Notes: a model not told the origin generated them from the sequence alone. Shown: positions 27,201-36,547, counted from the stretch's first letter. The stretch is DNA of 64,000 nt from Alphaproteobacteria bacterium HT1-32 (GCA_009649675.1 WJPL01000001.1:428469-492468), one strand, 5' to 3'. Numbers and translations are program-made.

Positions 27201-29093
27201 ATGACAGACATCCTGAAACCTGATTTGCGCAGCCGTATCATTGCGGTCATGGCCTTCGTCATCGGCAGCTTTCATCTGCTGAATGTCTCCGGACTGCTCG
27301 TCCTGTCGACCCGCGATATCCGGATCTTTCACCTGCTGATGATGCTGGGGCTGATCTTTCTGATGCGCCCGACTTTCCGGCGGTCAGAGCACAGCTTTGC
27401 GGACCGTGCCGTCAGCCTGGTCCTTGCGGTAATCTCCATCGTCAGCGGCCTGTACATGCTGAGCCGCTGGCAGGATATCGCCATGAGCGGTGGAGAAACC
27501 GAATGGCTGGATACATGGTCCGGCATTCTGATCCTGTTCCTGATTCTGGAGGCCGCCCGGCGCGGTGTCGGGCTGATGCTTTCCTGCATCTGCCTGATCT
27601 TCTTTACCTATCCGTTCTACAGCAGCTACCTGCCCGGCGTTTTCTATGGCCGCGGCTACGGCCTTGAACGAATGGCCGAGTTCCTGACCACCACATCACA
27701 GGGTATCTATGGTGTCCCCATCGGGGTCTCGTCGAGCTACATCATCCTGTTCGCCATCTATGGTGCGTTTCTCAGCGAATTCGGTGCCGGGGAGTTCTTT
27801 TTCAAACTCGCCCAGCGGCTGACCCAGGGCATGCGCGCCGCCGGGGCAAAGACAGCCGTCATCTTCTCCACCCTGCTTGGCATGATCTCCGGTTCTGCTG
27901 CCGGTAATGTGGCCGTCACCGGCACACTGACGATCCCGATGATGAAGCGTGAAGGCTATCAGCCGCATCAGGCCGGTGCCATTGAAGCCGTCGTGTCGAC
28001 CGGCGGGCAGCTGATGCCACCGGTGATGGGCGCCGCCGCCTTCATCATGGCTGAAATCATCGGCACGCCCTACACCAGCATCATGCAGGCCGCCCTGATA
28101 CCGGCTTTGCTGTTCTTTGCCTCGGTCTTCTTCGTGGTCCATCTGCAGGCAACAAAGGTCAATCTGTCCCCTCTGCCCCCGCCGGAAAATGATGACGAAG
28201 CAACATGGATGATCCTGCTGAAAGGCAGCCGTTTTATCCTCTCCTTCGCAATCCTGATTGCGATGATGCTGAACGGCTATTCACCCTTCAAGGCGTCGTT
28301 CATCTCGATTCTGGTGCTGTTTGTCAGTCACATCATCTGGACGCGGCGGATCAATGCAGACCTGTTCATCCGGGCCGCCCGGGCAATCAGTGACGGGGCG
28401 AAAAGTGTCGTACCGATAGCCATTGCCTGCGCCGCGGCCGGTATCATTGCGGGAACGCTCGGCATCACTGGTCTGGGATCAAAGATTTCCGGACTGATTA
28501 TCACCGCATCCGGCGGCATCGCCTTTTTCGCGCTGCTGCTGACCATGGTAACGGCAATCATTCTGGGCATGGGGCTGCCAACCACAGCGGCCTATCTGAT
28601 CCTGGCAACCGTTGTCGCACCTGCGCTTGCCGATCTGGGTGTCCCCCTGCTGACCGCACATATGTTCGTTTTCTTCTATGGCTGCGTTTCCACCATAACC
28701 CCTCCGGTCGCACTGGCCTCCTATGTCGCGGCAGGCATTGCCAATGCCGACATCAACAAGGTCGGCTGGACCGCCTTCAGCTATGGCATCACCTGCTATG
28801 TGCTGCCTTTCATGTTCTTCTTCGGCCCGGCCCTGATGATGGACGGTCCCTGGATGGATATTGCACAGGCGGCTGTCACCGGGCTCGCCGGGGTGGTCTG
28901 CCTTGCAGCCTTTGTCATCGGCTATCTGGACCGCCCGCTGACCATGCCACTGCGGGGCCTGTTACTGATTGCGGGGCTTTCCCTGCTGGCACAGGGCTGG
29001 ATATCAGACCTTGCCGGACTGACGCTGGCCGTCACCGTGATCATCATTGGCCGGATGCGCAGCAGGCATTCAGCTTCACTTAACACCGACTGA
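27201..29093 (+). CDS. TAXI-type TRAP transporter fused permease (DctQM)
   Basis: A 630-residue inner-membrane protein joining the small DctQ-like part (first ~150 residues, four helices) to the large DctM-like part (about 12 helices), as is normal in TAXI systems. Family blocks include SGSAAGNVAVTGTLTIPMMKR and AVVSTGGQLMPPVMGAAAF, which form the substrate and sodium sites, and LGMGLPTTAAYLILA in the second inverted repeat. It imports a small anionic metabolite with Na+. No clear ribosome site precedes ATG 27201; a hairpin sits there instead. The small cupin gene follows after 27 bases and may be in the same transcript. Confidence 0.93.
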   Translation: MTDILKPDLRSRIIAVMAFVIGSFHLLNVSGLLVLSTRDIRIFHLLMMLGLIFLMRPTFRRSEHSFADRAVSLVLAVISIVSGLYMLSRWQDIAMSGGETEWLDTWSGILILFLILEAARRGVGLMLSCICLIFFTYPFYSSYLPGVFYGRGYGLERMAEFLTTTSQGIYGVPIGVSSSYIILFAIYGAFLSEFGAGEFFFKLAQRLTQGMRAAGAKTAVIFSTLLGMISGSAAGNVAVTGTLTIPMMKREGYQPHQAGAIEAVVSTGGQLMPPVMGAAAFIMAEIIGTPYTSIMQAALIPALLFFASVFFVVHLQATKVNLSPLPPPENDDEATWMILLKGSRFILSFAILIAMMLNGYSPFKASFISILVLFVSHIIWTRRINADLFIRAARAISDGAKSVVPIAIACAAAGIIAGTLGITGLGSKISGLIITASGGIAFFALLLTMVTAIILGMGLPTTAAYLILATVVAPALADLGVPLLTAHMFVFFYGCVSTITPPVALASYVAAGIANADINKVGWTAFSYGITCYVLPFMFFFGPALMMDGPWMDIAQAAVTGLAGVVCLAAFVIGYLDRPLTMPLRGLLLIAGLSLLAQGWISDLAGLTLAVTVIIIGRMRSRHSASLNTD

Positions 29094-29120
29094 GAACAGA
29101 GACAGAAGAGGAGATTCCGG

Positions 29121-29654
29121 ATGGGCCGAAAAATAAGACGGGTTGTCACCGGACATGATGAAAATGGCGTGGCAAAGGTGATCATGGATGGCGAGGCAAC
29201 CGCCATTCTGCAACGCCCCAACCGGCCGGGCGTCACACTGACCAATCTGTGGAAGGCCGACCGCACACCGGCAGACATGGAACTGCATAACGACCCGGTT
29301 GAAGGCCCGCTGATCCTGCATCCCCCGAAGAACGGATCCGTCTTCCGGATCGTGCAGTTTGACCCGGAAGACCCGGAAGTGCTGGCAAAGCTCGACGGCA
29401 AGGCGGCCTTTGCCGAAATGGGTGCCGGTGCCAATGTCGTGGAAGGTGCCCGCCATCCCTTCATGCACCGGACCGATTCCGTCGATTACGCGGTTATCCT
29501 GACCGGTGAAATCTACATGATGATGGATGAGGATGAAGTGCTGCTGAAAGCCGGTGATACCGTGGTCCAGCAGGGCACCAACCATGCCTGGTCAAACCGA
29601 GGCACGGAACCCTGCCAGATCGCCTTCATTCTGGTTGATGCGGTAAAACGCTGA
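29121..29654 (+). CDS. Cupin-domain protein
   Basis: A 177-residue protein with a single cupin barrel in its second half: VDYAVILTGEIYMMMDEDEV and LKAGDTVVQQGTNHAW, where the terminal histidine and glutamates could bind metal. Such stand-alone cupins are found with catabolic transporters and are usually unassigned isomerases, dioxygenases or regulators without a DNA-binding domain; no helix-turn-helix is visible here. AGGAGA precedes ATG 29121 at a suitable distance. It follows the TRAP permease in the same direction and converges on allA. It may process the imported substrate. Confidence 0.8.
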   Translation: MGRKIRRVVTGHDENGVAKVIMDGEATAILQRPNRPGVTLTNLWKADRTPADMELHNDPVEGPLILHPPKNGSVFRIVQFDPEDPEVLAKLDGKAAFAEMGAGANVVEGARHPFMHRTDSVDYAVILTGEIYMMMDEDEVLLKAGDTVVQQGTNHAWSNRGTEPCQIAFILVDAVKR

Positions 29655-29706
29655 CGCTCCCTTCTTCGCTGACCACAGATCACGTCCCGGGACCGGGTGT
29701 TATCGG

Positions 29707-30204
29707 TTATCCGGCATCCTTCATTGTGATGATGAAAGGCGCGTCGAACTCGTATTCCTCCAGGTTATTACCATCACCGATCCTGTCGATGACGGCGAAC
29801 AGCCCCGGTTCTGCCAGCGGGGTCAGTACGCCATGCCAGGTATTGCGGGCATAATTGACCCCCTGTCCGGGGCTGGTCATGAAAGCGACCGGTTGTCCCG
29901 GTCTGCCATTGTTATCCGGTGCAACGATGACAAGGAACGCATCCCCCGTCATCGGAATGAAAGCCTGACTGCCAAGCGGATGACGCTCCATCATGTCCAG
30001 CTGATAGGGCAAACTGCGGGTCTCGGACTTGAACAGGCTGATGCCCGCTCTCCCCTCTCCCACTTCCGGGGCCACCAGATCGTGATACCGGCCGCATAAC
30101 CCCCGGTTGATGATGAAATCCGGCTCACCCGACAGCTCGATGACATCACCGAACGGTGCGAACGCCGCAGCAGTCAGTGGCTGGACGAGAATGTTCCGTG
30201 TCAT
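29707..30204 (-). CDS. allA: Ureidoglycolate lyase
   Basis: A 165-residue cupin-fold enzyme that splits ureidoglycolate to glyoxylate and urea, the last step of the urate route encoded here. The N-terminal PLTAAAFAPFGDVIE, then MERHPLGSQAFIPM and NYARNTWHGVLTPL, are the conserved AllA blocks, the last carrying active-site residues. The start overlaps the allantoicase stop by four bases (ATGA), so the two enzymes are made together and work in sequence. It is the last gene of the puuE-uraD - alc - allA unit. Confidence 0.93.
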   Translation of the reverse strand: MTRNILVQPLTAAAFAPFGDVIELSGEPDFIINRGLCGRYHDLVAPEVGEGRAGISLFKSETRSLPYQLDMMERHPLGSQAFIPMTGDAFLVIVAPDNNGRPGQPVAFMTSPGQGVNYARNTWHGVLTPLAEPGLFAVIDRIGDGNNLEEYEFDAPFIITMKDAG

Positions 30205-31211
30205 GCAATGGTTCCAAAAAGCCGCAGCCGGCTGATACCGCCATCCGGATAGATATTCATCCTGACATGGGTAACCGGCCCCAGTGACCGGATATCATCT
30301 GCCGGTATGACATGCTCTGTCATCGGTGACAGCTTGCGCCGTTCCATCAGTTCATCCCAGAACATCGCCGAGGTAATCACCGACCTGTTGAGGTCTCCCC
30401 CGAAGTCGCTGAGATCAGCCGCCTGCAATGAGCAGCTCTCAGGGTAATTGCCTTTGTAGAAGCCGGTATCGATCACCGCATGTCTGATGACGCCACGTGT
30501 GCCCAGAGCCAGAACAATCCAGTCAAATCCCGGTTCACGTCGTCTCCGGGTCTCCCAGCCATCGCCCATATTGAGCCCGCGGCCCGGTGCCAGCAGGCGA
30601 TGGTACGAACCGTAATGTGCATCGGAAAACCCGAGGATACGCCCCCCGTTCAGCGAGGAGACAAGATCAATCTCGCACCCCTTTGCCGCCGCCGTGTCGA
30701 TCTGCGGCGTGCCATAGACACGCAGACGGGCGACACCGCCATCCGGATAGATATGCAGGCGCAGATGGGTCCAGACCTCGTCGCTGTTGCAGTCGAAGTA
30801 ATGATGCGCGCTGGCCCCGAGCTCACGGGTCGGGAGAATTTCAACCCAGGCCGCATCATCAGCCGGATCCTCGACGGAATTGATCGCCTCGATCCGGCAG
30901 GCCGGTGCGTAATTGCCGGTAAAGTGCGAGGTATCGACATCAAACCCGGCAATCCGTCCGCCTGTGGCAAGCGCAACAACAGCCACATCATGCCCGCCAT
31001 TGCGACGGCGAATGGTTTCCCAGCCGTCCATCCACTTGCCGTTATCGTCATACTCATCCGGCAGAAAGACAGCGTCGGAATCCTGCAGCATACGTTCCAG
31101 CGGGGCAAAGAACTCATCTGTCGCCCGGATCGCACGCGCCCCCAGCCCGGCAGAGGCCAGGTTGATACTGTTATGAACAAAGGCGGGAGTGGCTGTATCT
31201 GTCGGTGTCAT
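30201..31211 (-). CDS. alc: Allantoicase
   Basis: A 336-residue enzyme that hydrolyses allantoate to ureidoglycolate and urea. Two repeated jelly-roll allantoicase domains are visible, each ending in a near-identical block (LRLHIYPDGGVARLRVYG near residue 165 and VRMNIYPDGGISRLRLFG near the C-terminus), the internal duplication typical of the family. DNGKWMDGWETIRRR and MGDGWETRRRREPG repeat the other signature. ATG 31211 is chosen over an in-frame upstream start at 31229. It lies 15 bases after puuE-uraD and overlaps allA by four bases. Confidence 0.94.
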   Translation of the reverse strand: MTPTDTATPAFVHNSINLASAGLGARAIRATDEFFAPLERMLQDSDAVFLPDEYDDNGKWMDGWETIRRRNGGHDVAVVALATGGRIAGFDVDTSHFTGNYAPACRIEAINSVEDPADDAAWVEILPTRELGASAHHYFDCNSDEVWTHLRLHIYPDGGVARLRVYGTPQIDTAAAKGCEIDLVSSLNGGRILGFSDAHYGSYHRLLAPGRGLNMGDGWETRRRREPGFDWIVLALGTRGVIRHAVIDTGFYKGNYPESCSLQAADLSDFGGDLNRSVITSAMFWDELMERRKLSPMTEHVIPADDIRSLGPVTHVRMNIYPDGGISRLRLFGTIA

Positions 31212-31225
31212 CTCTGGTCCTGTTC

Positions 31226-32668
31226 TCAATCGGGTAAAATGTCGCGCAGACGAAGCAGCGTTATGCGCTCCACCTGCCGGCAGGCTTCGGAAAATTCACT
31301 GTCATAGTCATGGTCGATACGGCGATGGAAGGCGTCGAGGATCGCGTCCTTTGTCAGCCCCTTCACCGCGATGATGAACGGAAAGCCGAATTTTTCCACA
31401 TAGGTCGCATTCAGTTTCTGGAAGGTTGCCCGTTCCTCATCTGTCAGGGCATCAAGCCCGGCAGATGCCTGTTCGCTGGAGGACTGTTCCGTCAGCCGTT
31501 TCGCCTGTGCAAGTTTGCCCGCCAGATCAGGATGCGCGTTCAGCAACGCCAGCTTTTCATCCTTACCGGCTGACCGGAAGCAGCGTTTCAGGGCGCTGTG
31601 CAAACCGGTCGCCGTATCATGCGCGGGTCCACGTTCCAGCTTCCAGGCGCGTTCGGCAACCCAGGGGGAATGTTCGAATATGCCACCGAACTTTGCGACA
31701 AACTCTGCTTCCGACAGATCGCCGGGGCGAATCCGGTTTTCCTGAAACGGATGGATTTTCTGCCAGTGCCGGGCAATGTCGAGGCGTGTCGCAAACCAGA
31801 CCGCCTCATGACTGCGGGCATATTCCAGAAAGCGTCGTATAGCCATGATACGGCCCGGCCTGCCGATCAGGCGACAATGCAGACCAACCGACATCATCTT
31901 TGCCGAACCGGCGGCGCCTTCGCTGTATAATGCGTCGAAACTGTCTTTCAGATAGTTGAAAAACTGCTCTCCGGCATTGAACCCCTGCGGCGTCGCAAAC
32001 CGCATGTCATTGGCATCAAGGGTATAGGGCACGACAAGCTGCGCGCCTCCGTCTGCTTTACGGTGCCAGTAGGGCAGGTCATCCGCGTAACTGTCGGCGA
32101 CATAATCAAACCCGCCTTCCGCCGCCACCAGATCTACCGTATTGACGGAGCAGCGTCCGGTATACCATCCGCGTGGCCGCTCGCCGCAAACCTCCGTATG
32201 CAGGCGGATCGCCTCCAGCATATCAGCCCGTTCTGCTTCCGGGGAATAATCCCGGTACTCAATCCACTTGAGGCCATGGCTGGCAATTTCCCAGCCAGCC
32301 GACTGCATAGCCTCAACCTGCCGGGGTGAACGGGCCAGCGCCGTGGCGACACCATAGACAGTCACCGGGATATCAAGTTCCGTGAACAGCCGGTGCAGGC
32401 GCCAGAAACCGGCGCGGGCACCATATTCATAGATCGATTCCATATTCCAGTGGCGCTGACCGGGCCAGGCCGCCGCGCCGACGATCTCTGACAGGAAGGC
32501 TTCCGAAGCCGCATCTCCATGCAGGATGTTGTTTTCACCGCCCTCCTCGTAATTCAGGACAATCTGCACGGCAATGCGGGCACCACCCGGCCATTGCGGG
32601 TCGGGGGTCACGGCACCATAGCCATTCATGTCACGGGGATAACCAGTCATCCGGTTCGCTTCATCCAT
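31226..32668 (-). CDS. puuE: Bifunctional allantoinase (PuuE) - OHCU decarboxylase (UraD) fusion
   Basis: A 480-residue fusion. Residues 1 to about 305 are a polysaccharide-deacetylase-fold allantoinase of the PuuE type: NYEEGGENNILHGD near the start, WEIASHGLKWIEYR and PRGWYTGRCSVNT. Residues about 315-480 are a 2-oxo-4-hydroxy-4-carboxy-5-ureidoimidazoline decarboxylase: FEHSPWVAERAW, LLNAHPDLAGKLAQA with the catalytic histidine, and KFGFPFIIAVKGL. The chain therefore makes S-allantoin and then opens it to allantoate, consecutive steps placed in one protein. It is the first gene of the unit and is divergent from uraH, which makes the substrate, across 145 bases. Confidence 0.94.
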   Translation of the reverse strand: MDEANRMTGYPRDMNGYGAVTPDPQWPGGARIAVQIVLNYEEGGENNILHGDAASEAFLSEIVGAAAWPGQRHWNMESIYEYGARAGFWRLHRLFTELDIPVTVYGVATALARSPRQVEAMQSAGWEIASHGLKWIEYRDYSPEAERADMLEAIRLHTEVCGERPRGWYTGRCSVNTVDLVAAEGGFDYVADSYADDLPYWHRKADGGAQLVVPYTLDANDMRFATPQGFNAGEQFFNYLKDSFDALYSEGAAGSAKMMSVGLHCRLIGRPGRIMAIRRFLEYARSHEAVWFATRLDIARHWQKIHPFQENRIRPGDLSEAEFVAKFGGIFEHSPWVAERAWKLERGPAHDTATGLHSALKRCFRSAGKDEKLALLNAHPDLAGKLAQAKRLTEQSSSEQASAGLDALTDEERATFQKLNATYVEKFGFPFIIAVKGLTKDAILDAFHRRIDHDYDSEFSEACRQVERITLLRLRDILPD

Positions 32669-32813
32669 CTGTTGTCTGTTCCATCCATTACCAGATCAAA
32701 GTAATTCCGGCTATTTTCAAAAAAAACAGTGAAAGATTTTTCTGCGAGAACTGTTTCCAATCATACCGGTCTGGCTCATCATGCTTCCGGCAATTCCGAG
32801 AGGTCATCAAGCG

Positions 32814-33173
32814 ATGAATAAAGGCTTCCTGACAACCCATGTTCTTGATACGGCACGCGGCCTGCCCGCCGCCGGGCTGGAAATTGCGCTGTACCGGATC
32901 GAGCAGAGCCAGAAAATACTGATCCGGACAGCCATCACCAACGCAGACGGTCGTACCGACAGCCCGATCCTGCCGAAGGAAGAATTCCAGACCGGCAGTT
33001 ACGAACTGGTTTTCCGGGCCGGGGCCTATCTGGACAACCACGCGGAGGGACTGGCCGAGCCGAAGTTTCTGAATGACATTCCGGTCCGGTTCGGCATTTC
33101 CGATCCTGAATCGCATTATCATGTGCCACTGTTGCTCTCGCCGTTCGGCTATTCAACCTACCGGGGCAGCTGA
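32814..33173 (+). CDS. uraH: 5-hydroxyisourate hydrolase (transthyretin-like)
   Basis: A 119-residue transthyretin-related enzyme that hydrolyses 5-hydroxyisourate to OHCU, between urate oxidation and the UraD step. Catalytic signatures are intact: LTTHVLDTARGLPAAG with the N-terminal histidine, ITNADGRTDSP with the arginine, and the C-terminal YHVPLLLSPFGYSTYRGS, whose YRGS tetrapeptide is diagnostic. Length is standard. ATG 32814 gives the normal short N-terminus; an in-frame ATG at 32781 adds eleven non-conserved residues. No signal peptide is present, so it is cytoplasmic. puuD follows after 249 bases. Confidence 0.95.
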   Translation: MNKGFLTTHVLDTARGLPAAGLEIALYRIEQSQKILIRTAITNADGRTDSPILPKEEFQTGSYELVFRAGAYLDNHAEGLAEPKFLNDIPVRFGISDPESHYHVPLLLSPFGYSTYRGS

Positions 33174-33422
33174 ACCACCGGCACGGGGACAGGGGCCAGA
33201 AAACGGCGTCCGGCACCAGGGGTAGCCGCCGGTATGACACCCGGCCAAATCATCTGGACGGACAGGCGAACTGTGGTGAGATCACCCATTCAGACACCTT
33301 TGCGCCAGGCCCCGAAACCATTCCGGTATCACAGATTTTATTTGAAAGTCCTTGCTGATTATCAAGGTAGCCGGGGCAATCAAATCTGCTAATCTTGCCC
33401 GCATCGGCAAGGGGAGATTGCG

Positions 33423-34661
33423 ATGATAGAGACAATCATGGTCATGGACTGGCTGGAATTCGCCGCGCGATGGCTGCATGTCATTACGGCAATCGCCTGG
33501 ATCGGATCCAGCTTTTACTTCATCGCCCTTGATCTGGGTTTACGGAAATCTCCCGACCTGCCGCCGGGTGTCAGTGGCGAGGAATGGCAGGTACATGGCG
33601 GCGGTTTCTACCATATCCGAAAGTACATGGTCGCCCCGGAGGCCCTGCCGGAACATCTGATCTGGTTCAAGTGGGAAAGTTACTGGACATGGATGTCCGG
33701 GTTTATCCTGCTCTGTCTGGTCTACTATGCCGGCGCCGACCTTTATCTGGTCGACCCCAACGTCCTTGATATTCCGCCCTATGCGGGGATTGCGATTTCA
33801 CTTGGTATCATCGTGCTGGGCTGGTTCGGCTATGACCTGCTGTGCCGCAGCAGGCTGGGCGATAATGCAACCCTGCTGATGATCGTGCTTTATGCCATCA
33901 TCGTGCTACTGGCCTGGGGGTTCACCCATGTCTTTACAGGCCGCGCGGCCCTGCTGCATCTGGGGATCATCACGGCGACCGTCATGTCCGCCAATGTGTT
34001 CATCGTCATCATCCCGAACCAGAAGATCGTCGTCGCCGACCTGAAAGCCGGCCGCACACCGGACGCAAAATATGGCAAGACCGCCAAGCTGCGGTCGACC
34101 CACAATAACTACCTGACCCTGCCCGTCATCTTCCTGATGCTGTCGAACCACTACCCCCTTGCCTTTGCCAGTGACTACAACTGGATCATTGCCAGCCTGG
34201 TCTTCCTGATGGGCGTCACGATCCGCCATTTCTTCAACACCCGTCATGCCGGTGGTGCGACACCGGTCTGGACAATTCCGGCGACAGTCGCTGTCTTTGC
34301 AATCATCATTCTGCTGTCACTGGCACCGCTCTGGCTGAACCCGGACGGGCCTGACGAAGCGGCAGAGCGTCCGCTAACCGAACAGCAGCAGCAACTGGCT
34401 TCAGCCGCCGGGTTTGAGGATGTCGTCATCACCGTGCAGGGACGCTGTTCCATGTGTCACGCGACGGAGCCCGGATGGGAAGGCATTGCCGTCGCGCCAA
34501 AGAATGTCCGGCTTGAAACCGAAAATGACATTCTGACCCATGCAAAGGCTATCTTCCTGCAGGCCGGTGTCACCCACGCGATGCCGCCTGCGAATGTTTC
34601 CTACATGGAGCCGGAGGAACGGCAACTGATCGTCAGCTGGTACAAAAACAACGGCCTGTAA
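33423..34661 (+). CDS. puuD: Membrane-bound urate hydroxylase with cytochrome c domain
   Basis: A 412-residue inner-membrane protein that oxidises urate to 5-hydroxyisourate. About eight hydrophobic helices form the N-terminal DUF989-type membrane domain (ARWLHVITAIAWIGSSFYF, with histidines that may bind haem). After a final helix near residue 300, a C-terminal cytochrome c domain carries CSMCH (residues 342-346) and a later AMPP methionine. Electrons therefore go to the respiratory chain, without the H2O2 made by soluble uricase. GGGGAG precedes ATG 33423. With uraH, puuE-uraD, alc and allA it completes conversion of urate to glyoxylate. Confidence 0.94.
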   Translation: MIETIMVMDWLEFAARWLHVITAIAWIGSSFYFIALDLGLRKSPDLPPGVSGEEWQVHGGGFYHIRKYMVAPEALPEHLIWFKWESYWTWMSGFILLCLVYYAGADLYLVDPNVLDIPPYAGIAISLGIIVLGWFGYDLLCRSRLGDNATLLMIVLYAIIVLLAWGFTHVFTGRAALLHLGIITATVMSANVFIVIIPNQKIVVADLKAGRTPDAKYGKTAKLRSTHNNYLTLPVIFLMLSNHYPLAFASDYNWIIASLVFLMGVTIRHFFNTRHAGGATPVWTIPATVAVFAIIILLSLAPLWLNPDGPDEAAERPLTEQQQQLASAAGFEDVVITVQGRCSMCHATEPGWEGIAVAPKNVRLETENDILTHAKAIFLQAGVTHAMPPANVSYMEPEERQLIVSWYKNNGL

Positions 34662-34795
34662 CCAGACCCCGGCCACGATCGCAAACCAGTACTGACGACA
34701 GAAATTACGTCAGGTGGAAATTATCCTTCGGGATGCGCTTGCCCCTGCATGCTCCGGAATGCTTCAATTGTCCGAACATCATAAGGGAGACCAAG

Positions 34796-35659
34796 GTGAC
34801 GACGATTTCCGGACGGCAAAAACTTCGTGCAATTCTGAGCGGTGACAAATGCGTTCACCCCGCACCCGTATTCGACCCGATGTCGATCCGCATGGCGGAA
34901 GATATCGGCTTCGAGATCGGTATGCTGGGTGGCTCCATCGCCTCCTATGTGATTCTCGGCGATCCCGATATCACCCTGATGACCCAGACCGAATTTGCCG
35001 AACAGTGTCGCCGGATCTGCCGGGCCAGCGATCTACCGCTCTGCGTCGATGCTGACCATGGCTATGGCAATGCGCTCAATGTCGCCCGGACCATCATCGA
35101 GATGGAGACGTCCGGCGTTGCCGGCCTGTCCATTGAGGACACCCTGCTGCCGGCACCCCATGCTTCGCTCCCGCTGGCAAAGCTGATTTCGATTGAGGAA
35201 ATGACCGGCAAGCTGCGGGCCGCACTCGCCGCCCGCCGTGACCCGGAACTCTGCATCTTCGGGCGGACCCATGCGGGCCTGTGTGACGGGCCGGAACTTG
35301 CCGAGCGGCTGAAGGCAATGGAAGCCTGTGGCGTTGATGCGCTCTTCATCGTTGGTTTCAAGTCACGCGAACAACTTCAGGCAGCCACGGCGGCAACCAG
35401 CCTGCCCCTTGTTCTGGGTGGCGCGCCTGCGGATCTCAAGGATCTCGAAGGTCTGGCTTCAGAAGGCGTGCGCATCTGCCTGCAGGGTCATCCGACCTGG
35501 AAAGCCGCCGTCGAGGGCATCTACAAGACGCTGGTGAAAATGCGCACAGGCACTGATGTCGCCGACGTGCAGCCCCCTGCCGACATTCTGGAACGCTACA
35601 GCCGGAGCGCCTTCTATGATGCGGGCAAGGCCGATTATCTCGGCTACGGCGGTAAATAG
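34796..35659 (+). CDS. Oxaloacetate decarboxylase-like, PEP mutase/isocitrate lyase family
   Basis: A 287-residue alpha/beta barrel that closely follows the pattern of Pseudomonas oxaloacetate decarboxylase of the PEP-mutase superfamily: VFDPMSIRMAEDIGFEIG, DADHGYGNALNVARTI for metal binding, and SIEDTLLPAP in place of the KxCGH loop. The lack of the catalytic cysteine argues against isocitrate-type lyase activity, in contrast to the relative at 3092. The start is the GTG at 34796, preceded by AAGGGAG with eight-base spacing; the earlier in-frame ATG has no ribosome site. It follows puuD by 134 bases and the DUF2927 gene starts one base after its stop. Confidence 0.86.
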   Translation: MTTISGRQKLRAILSGDKCVHPAPVFDPMSIRMAEDIGFEIGMLGGSIASYVILGDPDITLMTQTEFAEQCRRICRASDLPLCVDADHGYGNALNVARTIIEMETSGVAGLSIEDTLLPAPHASLPLAKLISIEEMTGKLRAALAARRDPELCIFGRTHAGLCDGPELAERLKAMEACGVDALFIVGFKSREQLQAATAATSLPLVLGGAPADLKDLEGLASEGVRICLQGHPTWKAAVEGIYKTLVKMRTGTDVADVQPPADILERYSRSAFYDAGKADYLGYGGK

Positions 35660-35660
35660 A

Positions 35661-36353
35661 ATGTCCCGCTCTGTCTTCCGTCCGGTGACGGTACTGGCCA
35701 GCGCCTTTGTGCTGGCCAGTCTGGTCGTTACAACGACGTTCAGCCCCGTCCGGGCTGCCAGTCCGGAGGAAATAGAGCGGGTCTCCAAACATTTTGAGAA
35801 GGTCGCCCTGTTCCTTGAGGCCTCCGGCAAGGAGGCCCCGCTGTCACGCTGGGAACGTCAGCCGGTGATCAACGTTGTCGGCGGAAAAGCACATTTCAAG
35901 GAACTCGCCGCACTGCTGAATGATCTCGGCAAGATGACCGGACTTGGCTTCACGACACAAAAGCTGAGCAAACGAAAAGCAACCTTCCGGATCTATTTCA
36001 TGAGCACTGCAGAGATCCGGGAAAAGACACCCTTCAAGCGGGCAAACTGCGCCTTTGGTGTCGGTCGCAAATCGAATGGCGAGATTGCTTTTGCTGATGT
36101 CTATATCTCAACAGATACGGTCGAGAAGACACGGCACTGCATCTATCAGGAGGTCACCCAGGCACTCGGCTTGCGAAATGATTCGACCATCGTCGAGGAA
36201 AGCATCTTCAACGACCAGATCGTCCGGCATTCCCTGACCGAAACTGACCGGATTCTGATCCGGACATTGTATGATAAACGGCTGAAACCGGGAATGGACC
36301 GGCGGACGGCCATGCCAATTGCACTTGGCATCATTGCCCAGCAAATGCGCTGA
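35661..36353 (+). CDS. Secreted DUF2927-domain protein
   Basis: A 230-residue exported protein: a signal peptide of about 32 residues (hydrophobic VLASAFVLASLVVTTTF, cleavage near VRA), then a DUF2927 domain. HCIYQEVTQALGLRND, about residues 170-185, is the family signature and resembles a zincin-type HExxx segment reduced to YQEVTQ, so a degenerate peptidase-like fold is possible. No enzymatic role is established. ATG 35661 lies one base after the stop of the decarboxylase-like gene, indicating coupled translation. It converges on the copper-delivery genes. Confidence 0.8.
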   Translation: MSRSVFRPVTVLASAFVLASLVVTTTFSPVRAASPEEIERVSKHFEKVALFLEASGKEAPLSRWERQPVINVVGGKAHFKELAALLNDLGKMTGLGFTTQKLSKRKATFRIYFMSTAEIREKTPFKRANCAFGVGRKSNGEIAFADVYISTDTVEKTRHCIYQEVTQALGLRNDSTIVEESIFNDQIVRHSLTETDRILIRTLYDKRLKPGMDRRTAMPIALGIIAQQMR

Positions 36354-36371
36354 ACGGCACGTGCCTCACTG

Positions 36372-36509
36372 TCAGAAGCAGTGCGGCAGCCCCGTGACAA
36401 TCGTGGAGACATAATACGCCTCTCCCTGACTGGCCCAGAGGCTTGCGCCGAAGGCCACCAGAAAAGTTGACGCCATGAAGGCGGCTGCAATGAGTGCGGT
36501 CCGTTTCAT
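36372..36509 (-). CDS. Small predicted membrane or secreted protein, 45 residues
   Basis: A 45-codon frame, ATG 36507-36509 to TGA 36372-36374. It begins MKRTALIAAAFMASTFLVAFG, a signal-anchor-like helix, and ends YYVSTIVTGLPHCF. It lies 38 bases downstream of the SCO gene on the same strand and would be the last gene of the PCuAC-SCO unit. Composition and hydrophobic pattern look protein-like and similar short proteins occur in alphaproteobacteria, but no ribosome site stands out and function is unknown. A terminal His-Cys pair invites a copper-linked guess only because of the neighbours. Confidence 0.5.
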   Translation of the reverse strand: MKRTALIAAAFMASTFLVAFGASLWASQGEAYYVSTIVTGLPHCF

Positions 36510-36547
36510 GGCGTCAATATAGTCCTGTCTTTATCCGAAGTCGACTG

